Source: an uncultured Butyricicoccus sp.
GTDB lineage: Bacteria; Bacillota; Clostridia; Oscillospirales; Butyricicoccaceae
Assembly: GCA_959018045.1 (NCBI GenBank)
Contig: CAUEJN010000059.1
Coordinates: 1-6,906 of the forward strand
Length of the DNA: 6,906 nt
Reading direction: 5' to 3'
The notes beneath the pieces are model-generated. The model did no database searches and had not been told where the DNA came from. It saw only the letters and a list, made by a program, of their open reading frames with translations. The position numbers and the translations under genes were made by a program. Positions 1 to 6,181 of this stretch are shown in pieces (the stretch's first letter is position 1; each line of letters begins with the position of its first letter).

Positions 1-448
1 GGAAACAGGAACCCAGCCCCATGCAGCCGAATGGACATGCCTTTGGGCCGTTTGCAACGCGCAGTGCAGCGGTGCAGTCCTGAAGACCCTCGTACTTTGC
101 CTTGTCGACCGCATTGCAGCCACCGTTACAGTGAACGTGTGCGACCTTGGGCTCAGCGGTGTCCGCCTCAACGCCCATAACCTCAGCAATCTTAGCAGCC
201 GCAGCAGCACCGCCGACCGGGCAGCCGTTAACCGGTGCCTTGCCCTCGACGATTGCAGCAGCCAGACCGTCACAGCCCGGGTAACCGCAGCCGCCGCAGT
301 TTGCACCCGGCAGGCAGTCACGCACGAGCGGTACGCGCTCGTCGACCTGGACGGCGAACACCTTCGCCGCGATGCCGAGCAGCAGCGCGAACACGACGCC
401 CATGACAAACAGCACGAGCACCGCGGAAACAATATTCATAGTATCCAT
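1..448 (-). CDS. rnfB: RnfB, ferredoxin-side iron-sulfur subunit of the Rnf complex (3' end missing)
   Basis: Last gene of the rnf operon. It is cut by the left edge, so only the first 149 residues are present. RnfB accepts electrons from reduced ferredoxin on the cytoplasmic side and passes them into the membrane part of Rnf. The N-terminus is a hydrophobic anchor (about residues 5-30). It is followed by the family's [4Fe-4S] motif with cysteines 51, 54, 59 and 76 (CGGCGYPGCDG, then NGCPVGG). The next domain is rich in further conserved cysteines (107, 111, 125, 138, 142, 148), ending in ACPFGCMGLGSC. The ferredoxin-like 2x[4Fe-4S] domain expected further on lies outside the window. The ATG at 448 is preferred over a second in-frame ATG at 439, because AGGGAGGA (459-466) lies 10 nt upstream of the first and 19 nt from the second. 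The gene begins 21 nt after the rnfA stop. Family assignment is very secure. Confidence 0.96.
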   Translation of the reverse strand, partial: MDTMNIVSAVLVLFVMGVVFALLLGIAAKVFAVQVDERVPLVRDCLPGANCGGCGYPGCDGLAAAIVEGKAPVNGCPVGGAAAAAKIAEVMGVEADTAEPKVAHVHCNGGCNAVDKAKYEGLQDCTAALRVANGPKACPFGCMGLGSCF

Positions 449-469
449 TATTCTCGATTCCTCCCTCGC

Positions 470-1087
470 TTACTTGAAGACCTGCAGGCCGGAGAAGCCC
501 ATAAAGGACATAGCCAGCAGAGCAGCGGAAACCAGCGCAATCGGGAAGCCCTCGAAGCACTTGGGGCACTTGGAGGTCAAATCCAGACGCTCACGGATGG
601 AGGCGAACAGAACGATCGCCAGCGTGTAGCCGACACCAGCGGCAACGCCGTAAACAACCGAGCCGATGAAGGAGTATCCGTTGTCGATGTTGCTGATTGC
701 AGCACCCAGTACGGCGCAGTTGGTGGTGATCAGAGGCAGGAAGATGCCGAGCGCGGAGTACAGCGCAGGCATGGACTTCTTCATGAACATCTCAACGAAC
801 TGTACGAGCGTTGCGATAACCAGGATAAATGCAATGGTCTGCATGTAGCCCAGGTTCAGGGGGTCCAGGATGAAGTACTGGACAGCCCACGATACAGCGG
901 AAGCCAGCGCCATGACGAAGATAACCGCCATGCCCATGCCGACTGCGGTATCGGTCTTCTTAGATACGCCGAAGAACGAGCAGCAGCCAAGGAACTGAAC
1001 CAGGATGTAGTTGTTGACCAGGATCGCGGCGATTGCCAGCGCCAGGATATCGGTCAGGCCCATAGAAGCAGGTAATGCAATAGACAT
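470..1087 (-). CDS. rnfA: RnfA, integral membrane subunit of the Rnf complex
   Basis: RnfA (205 aa, normal family length) is one of two homologous membrane subunits, with RnfE, that form the core of Rnf. By analogy with NqrD/NqrE they share a [2Fe-2S] cluster held inside the membrane. Six hydrophobic segments are visible at roughly residues 10-35, 48-68, 83-101, 108-130, 142-163 and 182-199. The conserved half-sites are LGCCSF (C35/C36; C36 aligns with the usual LGxCPF cysteine) and PLITTNCAVLG (C124). The C-terminal FEGFPIAL...MGFSGL is typical of RnfA. An odd point is CPKC (C174, C177) in the loop before the last helix, where I recall other RnfA proteins lacking cysteines. The ATG directly abuts the rnfE stop (TAAATG), and its AGGAGG lies inside the last codons of rnfE, which suggests translational coupling. 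The next gene is rnfB, 21 nt downstream. Confidence 0.97.
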   Translation of the reverse strand: MSIALPASMGLTDILALAIAAILVNNYILVQFLGCCSFFGVSKKTDTAVGMGMAVIFVMALASAVSWAVQYFILDPLNLGYMQTIAFILVIATLVQFVEMFMKKSMPALYSALGIFLPLITTNCAVLGAAISNIDNGYSFIGSVVYGVAAGVGYTLAIVLFASIRERLDLTSKCPKCFEGFPIALVSAALLAMSFMGFSGLQVFK

Positions 1088-1101
1088 TTACTTGCCCTCC
1101 T
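1085..1101 (-). promoter_or_regulatory. Ribosome binding site of rnfA embedded in rnfE, with abutting stop/start
   Basis: AGGAGG at 1096-1101 lies in the final codons of rnfE, 8 nt before the rnfA ATG (1085-1087). The rnfE stop codon (1088-1090) touches that ATG without any gap (TAAATG). Ribosomes finishing rnfE therefore end exactly on the rnfA initiation region, which supports coupled synthesis of the two homologous membrane subunits. The coupling is inference from the layout. Confidence 0.8.
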
Positions 1102-1708
1102 TTCCGGACATGATCTTCTGAATTGCAGCCAGGATAAAGCCCATGACCAGGAAGCCGCCTGCGGGCAGGATCATCATGGTTGCGGGATAGTCCACCAGGC
1201 CGGGGATCTGGAGGCCCTTGGCGCCGATGATACCGGCAGCAATGGTGCCAGCACCCAGCAGCGCACGGAAGAAGCCCATGAGCACCAGAGCGAAGGTAAA
1301 GCCCAGACCCATGCATACGCCGTCGAGCGCAGAGGGCAGAACCTTGTTCTTAGAAGCATATGCTTCTGCACGGCCGAGAATGATACAGTTTACAACGATC
1401 AGTGGCAGGAACAGACCGAGGGAAGCCGCCAGAGACGGGATGTATGCGTTGAGCAGCATCTGGATCAGGGTAACGAAGGTTGCGATGATGGAGATGAATG
1501 CCGCGATACGGATCTTATCCGGGATGAATTTACGCAGCAGCGAGATAACCACGTTCGAGCAGATCAGAACGACGGTTGCCGCCGCGCCCATGCCGATTGC
1601 GTTGGACAGCGAGGTGGTCGTTGCCAGCGCGGGACACAAACCGATGGTCTGCATGAATACCGGGTTGTCGAGAAGGACGCCGGCTTTCAAACGTTCTGTA
1701 AATTTCAT
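1088..1708 (-). CDS. rnfE: RnfE, integral membrane subunit of the Rnf complex
   Basis: RnfE (206 aa) is the partner and homolog of RnfA in the membrane core of the ferredoxin:NAD+ oxidoreductase. It shows the family start NPVFMQTIGLCPALATT with C25, and the second half-site LPLIVVNCIILGRAEAYA with C108. These two cysteines correspond to the NqrD ligands of the intramembrane [2Fe-2S] cluster. Six hydrophobic segments are visible, around residues 18-32, 40-57, 67-88, 96-112, 130-150 and 178-196, plus a short hydrophobic stretch near 153-163. The protein ends in a short charged tail (SGKEGK). AGGAGG (1720-1725) sits 11 nt before the ATG, just after the rnfG stop; the rnfG-rnfE gap is 19 nt. The stop abuts the rnfA ATG. 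Length and motifs are normal and nothing looks damaged. Confidence 0.97.
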   Translation of the reverse strand: MKFTERLKAGVLLDNPVFMQTIGLCPALATTTSLSNAIGMGAAATVVLICSNVVISLLRKFIPDKIRIAAFISIIATFVTLIQMLLNAYIPSLAASLGLFLPLIVVNCIILGRAEAYASKNKVLPSALDGVCMGLGFTFALVLMGFFRALLGAGTIAAGIIGAKGLQIPGLVDYPATMMILPAGGFLVMGFILAAIQKIMSGKEGK

Positions 1709-1727
1709 AGTGTTCTAGCCCTCCTTC

Positions 1728-2336
1728 TTAACCCAGCGTCGCAACGTATGCGGCGGCGGTGTTGACGCCGTCGGTGACTGCGCGCGAGGTGATGGTCGCA
1801 CCGGTGATGGAGTTGATGGTACCGCCGTCCTTGGTAACCTGCAGCTGACCGTCAGCCGGCTGACCCTGGTACTGCTTGATCCACTCAGGATCGGCCTGGG
1901 ACTTTGCGCCGAGACCCGGGGTCTCGCCGTGTGCGGTGACCTTTGCGCCCGCGACGGTGCCGTCGGTGCCGATACCAACGATCATGGTCAGCTCACCGCC
2001 GAAGCCCTTGGGGTTTACCTGTACGCAGTAGCCTGCGTCCTGGCCGTCGATAGTTGCCTTGTAAACGCCCGAGATGGCAGCAGCCGAACGGCCTGCCGGC
2101 AGGGTAACGCCTGCGGCTGTAACGTCCTCTGCGCTCAGAACGACGCCGAGGTCTTCAAACTCTGCGCCCGGAATGATCTCTTCCATCGCAGCGTTACGGG
2201 TGTTAATGTCATTCTGCTCGATCAGCGGCGCGGTAACCTGGTTGACCACGCCCAGAAGCAGTGCACAGACAAAGGTAATCAGACCCAGTACAACGATCAG
2301 GCGGCCAATGCCTTCGCCCTTTTTGGTTTCGCTCAT
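1728..2336 (-). CDS. rnfG: RnfG, FMN-carrying extracytoplasmic subunit of the Rnf complex
   Basis: RnfG (202 aa) has one N-terminal membrane anchor (about residues 11-33) and an FMN-binding domain on the outer face of the membrane. The domain contains the family motif HGETPGLGA (136-144) and the flavinylation motif SITGATITSRAV. In that motif T181, the threonine of GAT, is the expected site of covalent phosphoester-linked FMN. The flavin is normally attached by the ApbE/Ftp flavin transferase, which is not encoded here. The protein passes electrons between the membrane [2Fe-2S] cluster and the FMN of RnfD, by analogy with NqrC. The ATG at 2336 is only 2 nt from the rnfD stop, and its AGGAGG (2347-2352) lies within the end of rnfD. 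The segment from 60 to 100 is Ala/Val/Gly rich and less conserved, as usual in this family. Confidence 0.96.
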   Translation of the reverse strand: MSETKKGEGIGRLIVVLGLITFVCALLLGVVNQVTAPLIEQNDINTRNAAMEEIIPGAEFEDLGVVLSAEDVTAAGVTLPAGRSAAAISGVYKATIDGQDAGYCVQVNPKGFGGELTMIVGIGTDGTVAGAKVTAHGETPGLGAKSQADPEWIKQYQGQPADGQLQVTKDGGTINSITGATITSRAVTDGVNTAAAYVATLG

Positions 2337-2338
2337 AA

Positions 2339-3337
2339 TTACTTGGCCTCCTTCTTATCCAATGCATAGCCGAACTTGCGCGGATGGGTCTTCTTGTCGA
2401 TCACCCAAACGAGCGTGTTCATCAGCAGGATGGAATACGATACGCCCTCCGGCAGACCGCCGAAGTAACGGATGAATACGGTCAGCAGACCGCAGCCAAC
2501 GCCGAAGATAATCTGACCCTTCGGAGTGACCGGGCTGGTAACGTAGTCGGTTGCCATGAAGATGGCGCCCAGCATCAGGCCGCCGGACAGCACCTGGCTG
2601 AGCATCCACTCAAAGTGACCCTGTCCGCCGAGCGGGAAGATAAAGGTCAGAACGGCAACGGTCAGGATGTAAGCGGCCGGGATGTTGATGGAGATGACCT
2701 TGCGCCATACCAGATATGCGCCGCCGATGATGAGGGCAAACGCCGAGGTCTCACCGATAACGCCGCCGGTCTGGCCGAAAAATAGGTTAAGGAAGTTTGC
2801 GTCAGGCAGCGCACCGGCCTTGAGCTGTGCCAGAGGGGTTGCGGTCGAGATCGCGTCGGTGACGGTTACGTTGCCGAACAGCGGAATCTCTGCGCCTGCG
2901 CGCGTCCAGGTGGTCATGAGTGCCGGCCAGGAAGCCATCATAAATGCACGGCCAGCCAGTGCCGGGTTCATGAAGTTCTTGCCGATACCGCCGAACAGCA
3001 TCTTAACGATGATGACGGAGAACGCACCGCCGATGACCGGCATCCAGATGGGTGCCGAAACCGGTACGTTGAAGGCGAGCAGGATGCCCGTAACGACAGC
3101 GGACAGGTCGCCGGTCGTGCCCGGCTGATGGAGCAGCTTGTTGTACAGCCACTCAAAGAAAACACAGGAAATAACGGTTGCCACCGTGATCACCAGCGCA
3201 CGTGCGCCGAAGGTGATGACAGCCGCGACCAGTGCGGGAAGCAGGGCCAGGCATACATCAGCCATCAGGCTTCTGGTATCATCGGCCGCCTTGATATGCG
3301 GCGAGGAGGTGACAACGACTTTGCTCAGATCATACAT
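2339..3337 (-). CDS. rnfD: RnfD, FMN-carrying membrane subunit of the Rnf complex
   Basis: RnfD (332 aa) is the large polytopic membrane subunit, homologous to NqrB, and the likely site of ion translocation coupled to electron flow. Family signatures are GGIGKNFMNPALAGRAF (116-132) and, late in the protein, MATDYVTSPVTPKGQ (261-275). The covalent FMN motif is DAISTATPLA, with T167 as the expected flavinylated residue; the usual SGAT core is STAT here, a variant I regard as tolerated. About nine to ten hydrophobic segments are spread over residues 26-60, 78-115, 198-232, 248-262 and 276-312. The C-terminal tail is basic and cytoplasm-like (KKTHPRKFGYALDKKEAK). The gene starts 14 nt after rnfC. 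Its ribosome binding site is AGGGGG (3347-3352, overlapping the rnfC stop), weaker than the AGGAGG of the other rnf genes. Whether Na+ or H+ is moved cannot be read from sequence alone. Confidence 0.97.
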   Translation of the reverse strand: MYDLSKVVVTSSPHIKAADDTRSLMADVCLALLPALVAAVITFGARALVITVATVISCVFFEWLYNKLLHQPGTTGDLSAVVTGILLAFNVPVSAPIWMPVIGGAFSVIIVKMLFGGIGKNFMNPALAGRAFMMASWPALMTTWTRAGAEIPLFGNVTVTDAISTATPLAQLKAGALPDANFLNLFFGQTGGVIGETSAFALIIGGAYLVWRKVISINIPAAYILTVAVLTFIFPLGGQGHFEWMLSQVLSGGLMLGAIFMATDYVTSPVTPKGQIIFGVGCGLLTVFIRYFGGLPEGVSYSILLMNTLVWVIDKKTHPRKFGYALDKKEAK

Positions 3338-3351
3338 CAGTTTTTACCCCC

Positions 3352-4728
3352 TTACTTCTTCTCGGCCTCAGCCTTCGCCTTTTCAGCGTCAGCCTTTGCC
3401 TTCTCAGCCGCACGCTTGGCCTGGATCTTGCTCTTGGTCAGGCGGAACTGTGCAACCAGCGGAATACGAGCCGGGCAGACGTATGCGCAGGAACCGCACT
3501 CGATGCAGTCCATTGCACCGCACTTGACGCTCTCGTCGAGGTCGTTTGCCTTGCCGTAAACATTCATGTAGATGGGCAGCAAGTGCATGGGGCATGCCTC
3601 GATGCACTTACCGCAGCGAATGCACTGCGGATCGGCAACGCGCTTGTCCTCGTCCTCGCAGAATGCCAGGAATGCGTTGGTGCCCTTGAAGACCGGAATC
3701 TCCAGAGAAAACTGTGCAACACCCATCATCGGGCCGCCCATGAGCAGCTTGTTCGGTGCAGCCTTGAAGCCGCCGCACGCGTCGATGAGCTTCTCAACCG
3801 GAGTACCGATGCGAACCTCGAGGTTCTTGGGGGTCGCAACCGCCGAACCGGAAACGGTGACGATACGGCGAACGACCGGCATACCGGTGGTAAAGCGGCG
3901 ATAGATTGCGCCGGTGGTGTCCACGTTGAAGACCGCGCAGCCTGCGTCAGCCGGCAGCTTGCCCGACGGTACTTCACGACCGGTGCAGGCATTGATGAGC
4001 TGCTTCTCTGCGCCCTGCGGGTACTTACACTTGAGCGGATACAGATGCAGACGCGGATCGTCCTTAATCAGCTCCTCGATCTTGGCGAACGTGTCCTGCT
4101 TGTTAACCTCGATGCCGATGATACCGGTCTGTGCACCGATGATGTCGCACAGCATCTTCAGGCCGCCGACAACCTCTTCGGGACGCTCAAGGAGCAGACG
4201 ATGGTCGCTCGTGATGTAAGGCTCACACTCGGCAGCGTTTACGATGACCGTATCCGCAACCCCGATGGCGCCCTTAATCTTGACGTGGGTCGGGAACGTT
4301 GCGCCGCCATGACCCACCATACCGGCCGTCCAGATCAGGTTGATGCGCTCATCATTCGACATAGATGCGAAATCGTAGGGATGCACCGACTCATGCAAGC
4401 GATCCTCGCCGTCGTTTTCGATGACGATGGACATGACCTTGCTGCCGTTCGGGTGCAGACGCGGCTCTACCGCGACGACCTTACCGGAAACGGTCGCATG
4501 AACCGGAGCGCTGACGAAACCGCCGGCTTCCGCGATCATCTGGCCCATGTCAACGATGTCACCCTTCTTTACAATCGGTTTCGCCGGAGCGCCGATATGC
4601 ATCGATACCGGCAGGATTACCTGCTCGGGAGCGGGCATCGCCTCGATGGGCTTGGTGTTTGTTGCGGCCTTAAATCCGGGATCGGAATGTGTGCCCGGAT
4701 GAATGCCGCCACGAAACGTGTACACCAT
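3352..4728 (-). CDS. rnfC: RnfC, NADH-side iron-sulfur/flavoprotein subunit of the Rnf complex
   Basis: RnfC (458 aa) is the peripheral cytoplasmic subunit where NAD+ is reduced. Order of parts: N-terminal GGIHP entry motif (7-11); a barrel-sandwich domain (about 38-90) with VSAPVHATVSGKV; a Rossmann-like NADH/FMN-binding domain with the glycine-rich GMVGHGGATFPTHVK (136-150) and NAAECEPYITSDHRLL (164-179), as in NuoF/NqrA relatives; a SLBB-like region (about 280-340); and two [4Fe-4S] motifs, C369/C372/C375/C379 (CIRCGKCIEACP) and C408/C411/C414/C418 (CIECGSCAYVCP). The last about 27 residues are an Ala/Lys/Glu-rich helical tail (432-458), a common feature of RnfC proteins. It is the first gene of the operon. 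The ATG has AGGTG (4736-4740) 7 nt upstream, and a promoter lies about 150 bp upstream. A large open frame on the opposite strand is only its shadow. Confidence 0.98.
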   Translation of the reverse strand: MVYTFRGGIHPGTHSDPGFKAATNTKPIEAMPAPEQVILPVSMHIGAPAKPIVKKGDIVDMGQMIAEAGGFVSAPVHATVSGKVVAVEPRLHPNGSKVMSIVIENDGEDRLHESVHPYDFASMSNDERINLIWTAGMVGHGGATFPTHVKIKGAIGVADTVIVNAAECEPYITSDHRLLLERPEEVVGGLKMLCDIIGAQTGIIGIEVNKQDTFAKIEELIKDDPRLHLYPLKCKYPQGAEKQLINACTGREVPSGKLPADAGCAVFNVDTTGAIYRRFTTGMPVVRRIVTVSGSAVATPKNLEVRIGTPVEKLIDACGGFKAAPNKLLMGGPMMGVAQFSLEIPVFKGTNAFLAFCEDEDKRVADPQCIRCGKCIEACPMHLLPIYMNVYGKANDLDESVKCGAMDCIECGSCAYVCPARIPLVAQFRLTKSKIQAKRAAEKAKADAEKAKAEAEKK

Positions 4729-4826
4729 TAAGATTCACCTCTCCAAATATTTTGTGTACTTCCACAGGCGTGCAGGCCGGGAATACCGCCGGCTCGCACG
4801 CCCGTTTCGTTTGCTTTACCTCTCAT
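4728..4826 (-). CDS. Possible 32-residue leader ORF overlapping the rnfC start
   Basis: An ATG at 4826 opens a frame of 32 codons whose TAA stop overlaps the rnfC ATG as TAATG, the arrangement seen in translationally coupled genes. The peptide starts MRGKANETGVRAGG and ends NIWRGES; I recognise no similarity and see no membrane segment. Against it, the only purine-rich stretch before the ATG (GCGGGG) directly touches the start codon instead of lying 5-10 nt upstream, and much of the frame coincides with the leader stem-loop, which could explain its composition. Reported as a candidate only; it may not be translated. Confidence 0.2.
   Translation of the reverse strand: MRGKANETGVRAGGIPGLHACGSTQNIWRGES
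4767..4802 (-). promoter_or_regulatory. Strong stem-loop in the rnf leader
   Basis: In the rnfC 5' leader, GGCGTGC (4796-4802) pairs with GCACGCC (4767-4773), and GCCGG (4789-4793) pairs with CCGGC (4776-4780). A 2x2 internal loop separates the two stems and the apical loop is 8 nt (4781-4788). It ends about 27 nt before the ribosome binding site and is not followed by a T-run, so it does not look like an intrinsic terminator. A role in mRNA stability, processing or regulation of rnfC translation is possible. I could not match the leader to a known riboswitch class. Confidence 0.55.
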
Positions 4827-4875
4827 CCCCGCCAATGTGCGGAATCCGAGAAGATGATATCCCGTAATATCACAA

Positions 4876-4891
4876 CTTAGATTATACTAAG
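4876..4891. promoter_or_regulatory. Small dyad enclosing the rnf -10 box, possible operator
   Basis: CTTAG and CTAAG form an exact 5-bp inverted repeat on both sides of the TATAAT hexamer (minus strand CTTAG-TATAAT-CTAAG). A repressor bound here would block RNA polymerase. Arms of 5 bp are short and may be chance; no known regulator consensus is recognised. Confidence 0.3.
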
Positions 4892-4910
4892 AAAACCCCA
4901 CAAGAATCAA
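4881..4910 (-). promoter_or_regulatory. Predicted sigma-A promoter of the rnf operon
   Basis: On the minus strand there is TTGATT (4905-4910) as -35, an 18-nt spacer and a consensus TATAAT (4881-4886) as -10. Transcription would start near 4874 and give a leader of about 146 nt before rnfC. The position fits: it is downstream of the terminator of the preceding gene and upstream of the first rnf gene. No second convincing promoter is visible in the gap, and none of the rnf-rnf junctions has room for one. Confidence 0.72.
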
Positions 4911-5040
4911 CTGTTTTAATCAAAAAACTTCAATAAAATACCGTGCCCCCCTCTCAAAGTGTTAATCAAGATAAACAAATTGCCAATTTTTACAAGAATG
5001 CCGCAAAAAAATCGTCTCCCGGCCTATCCTCAGGTATCCA
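4911..5040. other. AT-rich non-coding stretch between terminator and rnf promoter
   Basis: About 130 bp with no credible gene. It holds two near-identical 11-mers, GTTTTAATCAA (4913-4923) and GTGTTAATCAA (4959-4969), one base apart and 46 bp offset. The same AATCAA core recurs as the complement of the rnf -35 box (4905-4910). A G6 run (minus strand) and two A/T homopolymers are also present. It could be an upstream promoter element or a regulator-binding region, but nothing is proven. Confidence 0.4.
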
Positions 5041-5073
5041 AATAAAAATCCTACATCTGTACCGAATGCAGGA
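5041..5073 (-). terminator. Rho-independent terminator of the PAS/kinase-like gene
   Basis: On the minus strand TCCTGCAT (5066-5073) pairs with ATGTAGGA (5049-5056), giving 8 bp with one G-U around a 9-nt loop. It is followed at once by TTTTTATTT (down to 5040). The structure begins about 40 nt after the stop of the gene ending at 5114 and separates it from the rnf promoter. The rnf operon is therefore probably transcribed mainly from its own promoter. There is no T-run on the plus-strand side. Confidence 0.8.
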
Positions 5074-5113
5074 CTAGGTGCGTATTTCAGTGTAAAAAAT
5101 CTGTCCCATCAGC

Positions 5114-6142
5114 TTAAAACAAGACGGATAATTCGGTTTCTTCGAGCGGGTAACCGTCCTCCACAAACCTGGGTGCACGCAGAATGGCCGGATCTTCGGG
5201 TAGATCGTCCGCGATGGTCACGCGCACGGCCTTGCCCTCGGGCGCACCAACCAGCGCCACGCCGCCGCCGTGGCGCATGGCAATCTCGCACACGGTCGGC
5301 AGTCCCAGACCGGGCGTATGCCCCTCGATGTCTGGCGGCAGTCCGCTCGCCGTACCCACGCGCGCACTGGCTGTGCACAGTGCCTGGAACGCTTCCTCGG
5401 ACAGCACCATACCGTCGTCAGCCACTTCAAACCAGACATGTCCGAGTGCATCGCCCCAGCGCACGGTGATCTGACTGACACCGGGTGCCAAAATCGCATT
5501 GGTTAATAGATGATAGAGCGCCATGCGGATGCCGTCCATCTCGCACACCGCGGTCAGGTATCGGCCTTCCAGCTTGATTGGGATGGTCGTGCAGCGTGCG
5601 GCAAAACGTACTGTGTCCGCGCACAGTGCACCGATCTCACAGCGCTGCATGGTACGCGGCAGCGTGGTTCTGCCATCGAGCTGCTCAATCTCGTGCAGCA
5701 AGCGGCACATGCGCAGCACCGACTTCTGTCGTGCACGCGGCTCGTCCAGTGCTAAAACGGACAGCGCCGCCCGCAGGCGCTGCTCTACCAGCTGGTCGCG
5801 CAGCAGCGAGCCGGTCTGTGTTTCGGGTTCTATATATAAAAGATGACCTTCCGGTCCCGGACAGATGGTGATGGTCACCGTGTGCCCATCGAGCACATCG
5901 CGCGTGCGCATGGTCTCCCCACGCGCGATGGCGATGCGCACCGTGCGCGCCGCCAGCTCACCGAGTACCTCGTAGATCGGCCGCAGCGCGGGCTGACCCA
6001 GCAGATCTTCCGCCCGATCGGTCTGCGCAATAATGCGCCCGGCATCGTCCACCCGGACAAACGCACGGTCGGAGGCATTGAGCGCATCGAGCATCTGCCG
6101 GACAGACCACTCCTGCCCATCCAGAAAATCTCTGAAATCCAT
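5114..6142 (-). CDS. Soluble PAS-domain protein with degenerate histidine-kinase core
   Basis: A 342-aa cytosolic protein without membrane segments. Residues about 20-108 look like a PAS sensor domain (FVRVDDAGRIIAQTDRAEDLLG). Residues 113-160 resemble the two-helix dimerisation domain of HisKA kinases. Residues 200-312 are a HATPase_c domain with N-box LYHLLTNAI (N215), G1 motif DDGMV (242-246) and G2 motif GLGLPTV with HGGG (278-293). Where kinases have the phosphorylated H in a pattern like ISHELRTPL, this protein reads VEQRLRAAL, i.e. Q121 in place of His. The second Gly of DxGxG is Val. H150 is the only other nearby histidine, but lies only 65 residues before N215, closer than usual. It may be an ATP-binding signalling protein without autophosphorylation, or a divergent kinase; no response regulator is encoded here. 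About 30 extra residues follow the ATPase domain. A longer frame to 6235 is rejected because a good GGAGGA lies 9 nt before this ATG. It is monocistronic, ending in a terminator before rnf. Confidence 0.82.
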   Translation of the reverse strand: MDFRDFLDGQEWSVRQMLDALNASDRAFVRVDDAGRIIAQTDRAEDLLGQPALRPIYEVLGELAARTVRIAIARGETMRTRDVLDGHTVTITICPGPEGHLLYIEPETQTGSLLRDQLVEQRLRAALSVLALDEPRARQKSVLRMCRLLHEIEQLDGRTTLPRTMQRCEIGALCADTVRFAARCTTIPIKLEGRYLTAVCEMDGIRMALYHLLTNAILAPGVSQITVRWGDALGHVWFEVADDGMVLSEEAFQALCTASARVGTASGLPPDIEGHTPGLGLPTVCEIAMRHGGGVALVGAPEGKAVRVTIADDLPEDPAILRAPRFVEDGYPLEETELSVLF

Positions 6143-6151
6143 ATCAAGTTT

Positions 6152-6157
6152 TCCTCC
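6152..6157 (-). promoter_or_regulatory. Ribosome binding site deciding the start of the PAS/kinase-like gene
   Basis: GGAGGA lies 9 nt upstream of the ATG at 6142. The frame stays open to an earlier ATG at 6235, but that one has no purine-rich site before it, and its extra 31 residues would be encoded across the perfect palindrome at 6182-6209. The start at 6142 is therefore chosen. Confidence 0.8.
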
Positions 6158-6181
6158 AAGATTTTTGGCATCCCGCGCACC

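Noticed and set aside
131..1075. Plus-strand open frame (314 codons) opposite rnfA and rnfB
   Set aside because: It is antisense across two well-identified genes, with a low-complexity polar composition typical of shadow frames.
3583..4731. Long plus-strand open frame (382 codons) opposite rnfC
   Set aside because: It is antisense to a fully convincing RnfC, its predicted protein has no recognisable motif, and it has no ribosome binding site or promoter. It arises from GC-rich codon structure on the other strand.
4776..4793. CCGGCGGT-like string in the rnf leader as part of an FMN riboswitch, tempting because Rnf uses FMN
   Set aside because: The rest of the conserved FMN riboswitch core is absent, and the string is explained by the arms of the local stem-loop.
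4767..4802. Rnf leader hairpin as an intrinsic terminator or attenuator
   Set aside because: The stem is strong, but the sequence after it on the minus strand (TGTGGAAGTACAC) has no T-run.
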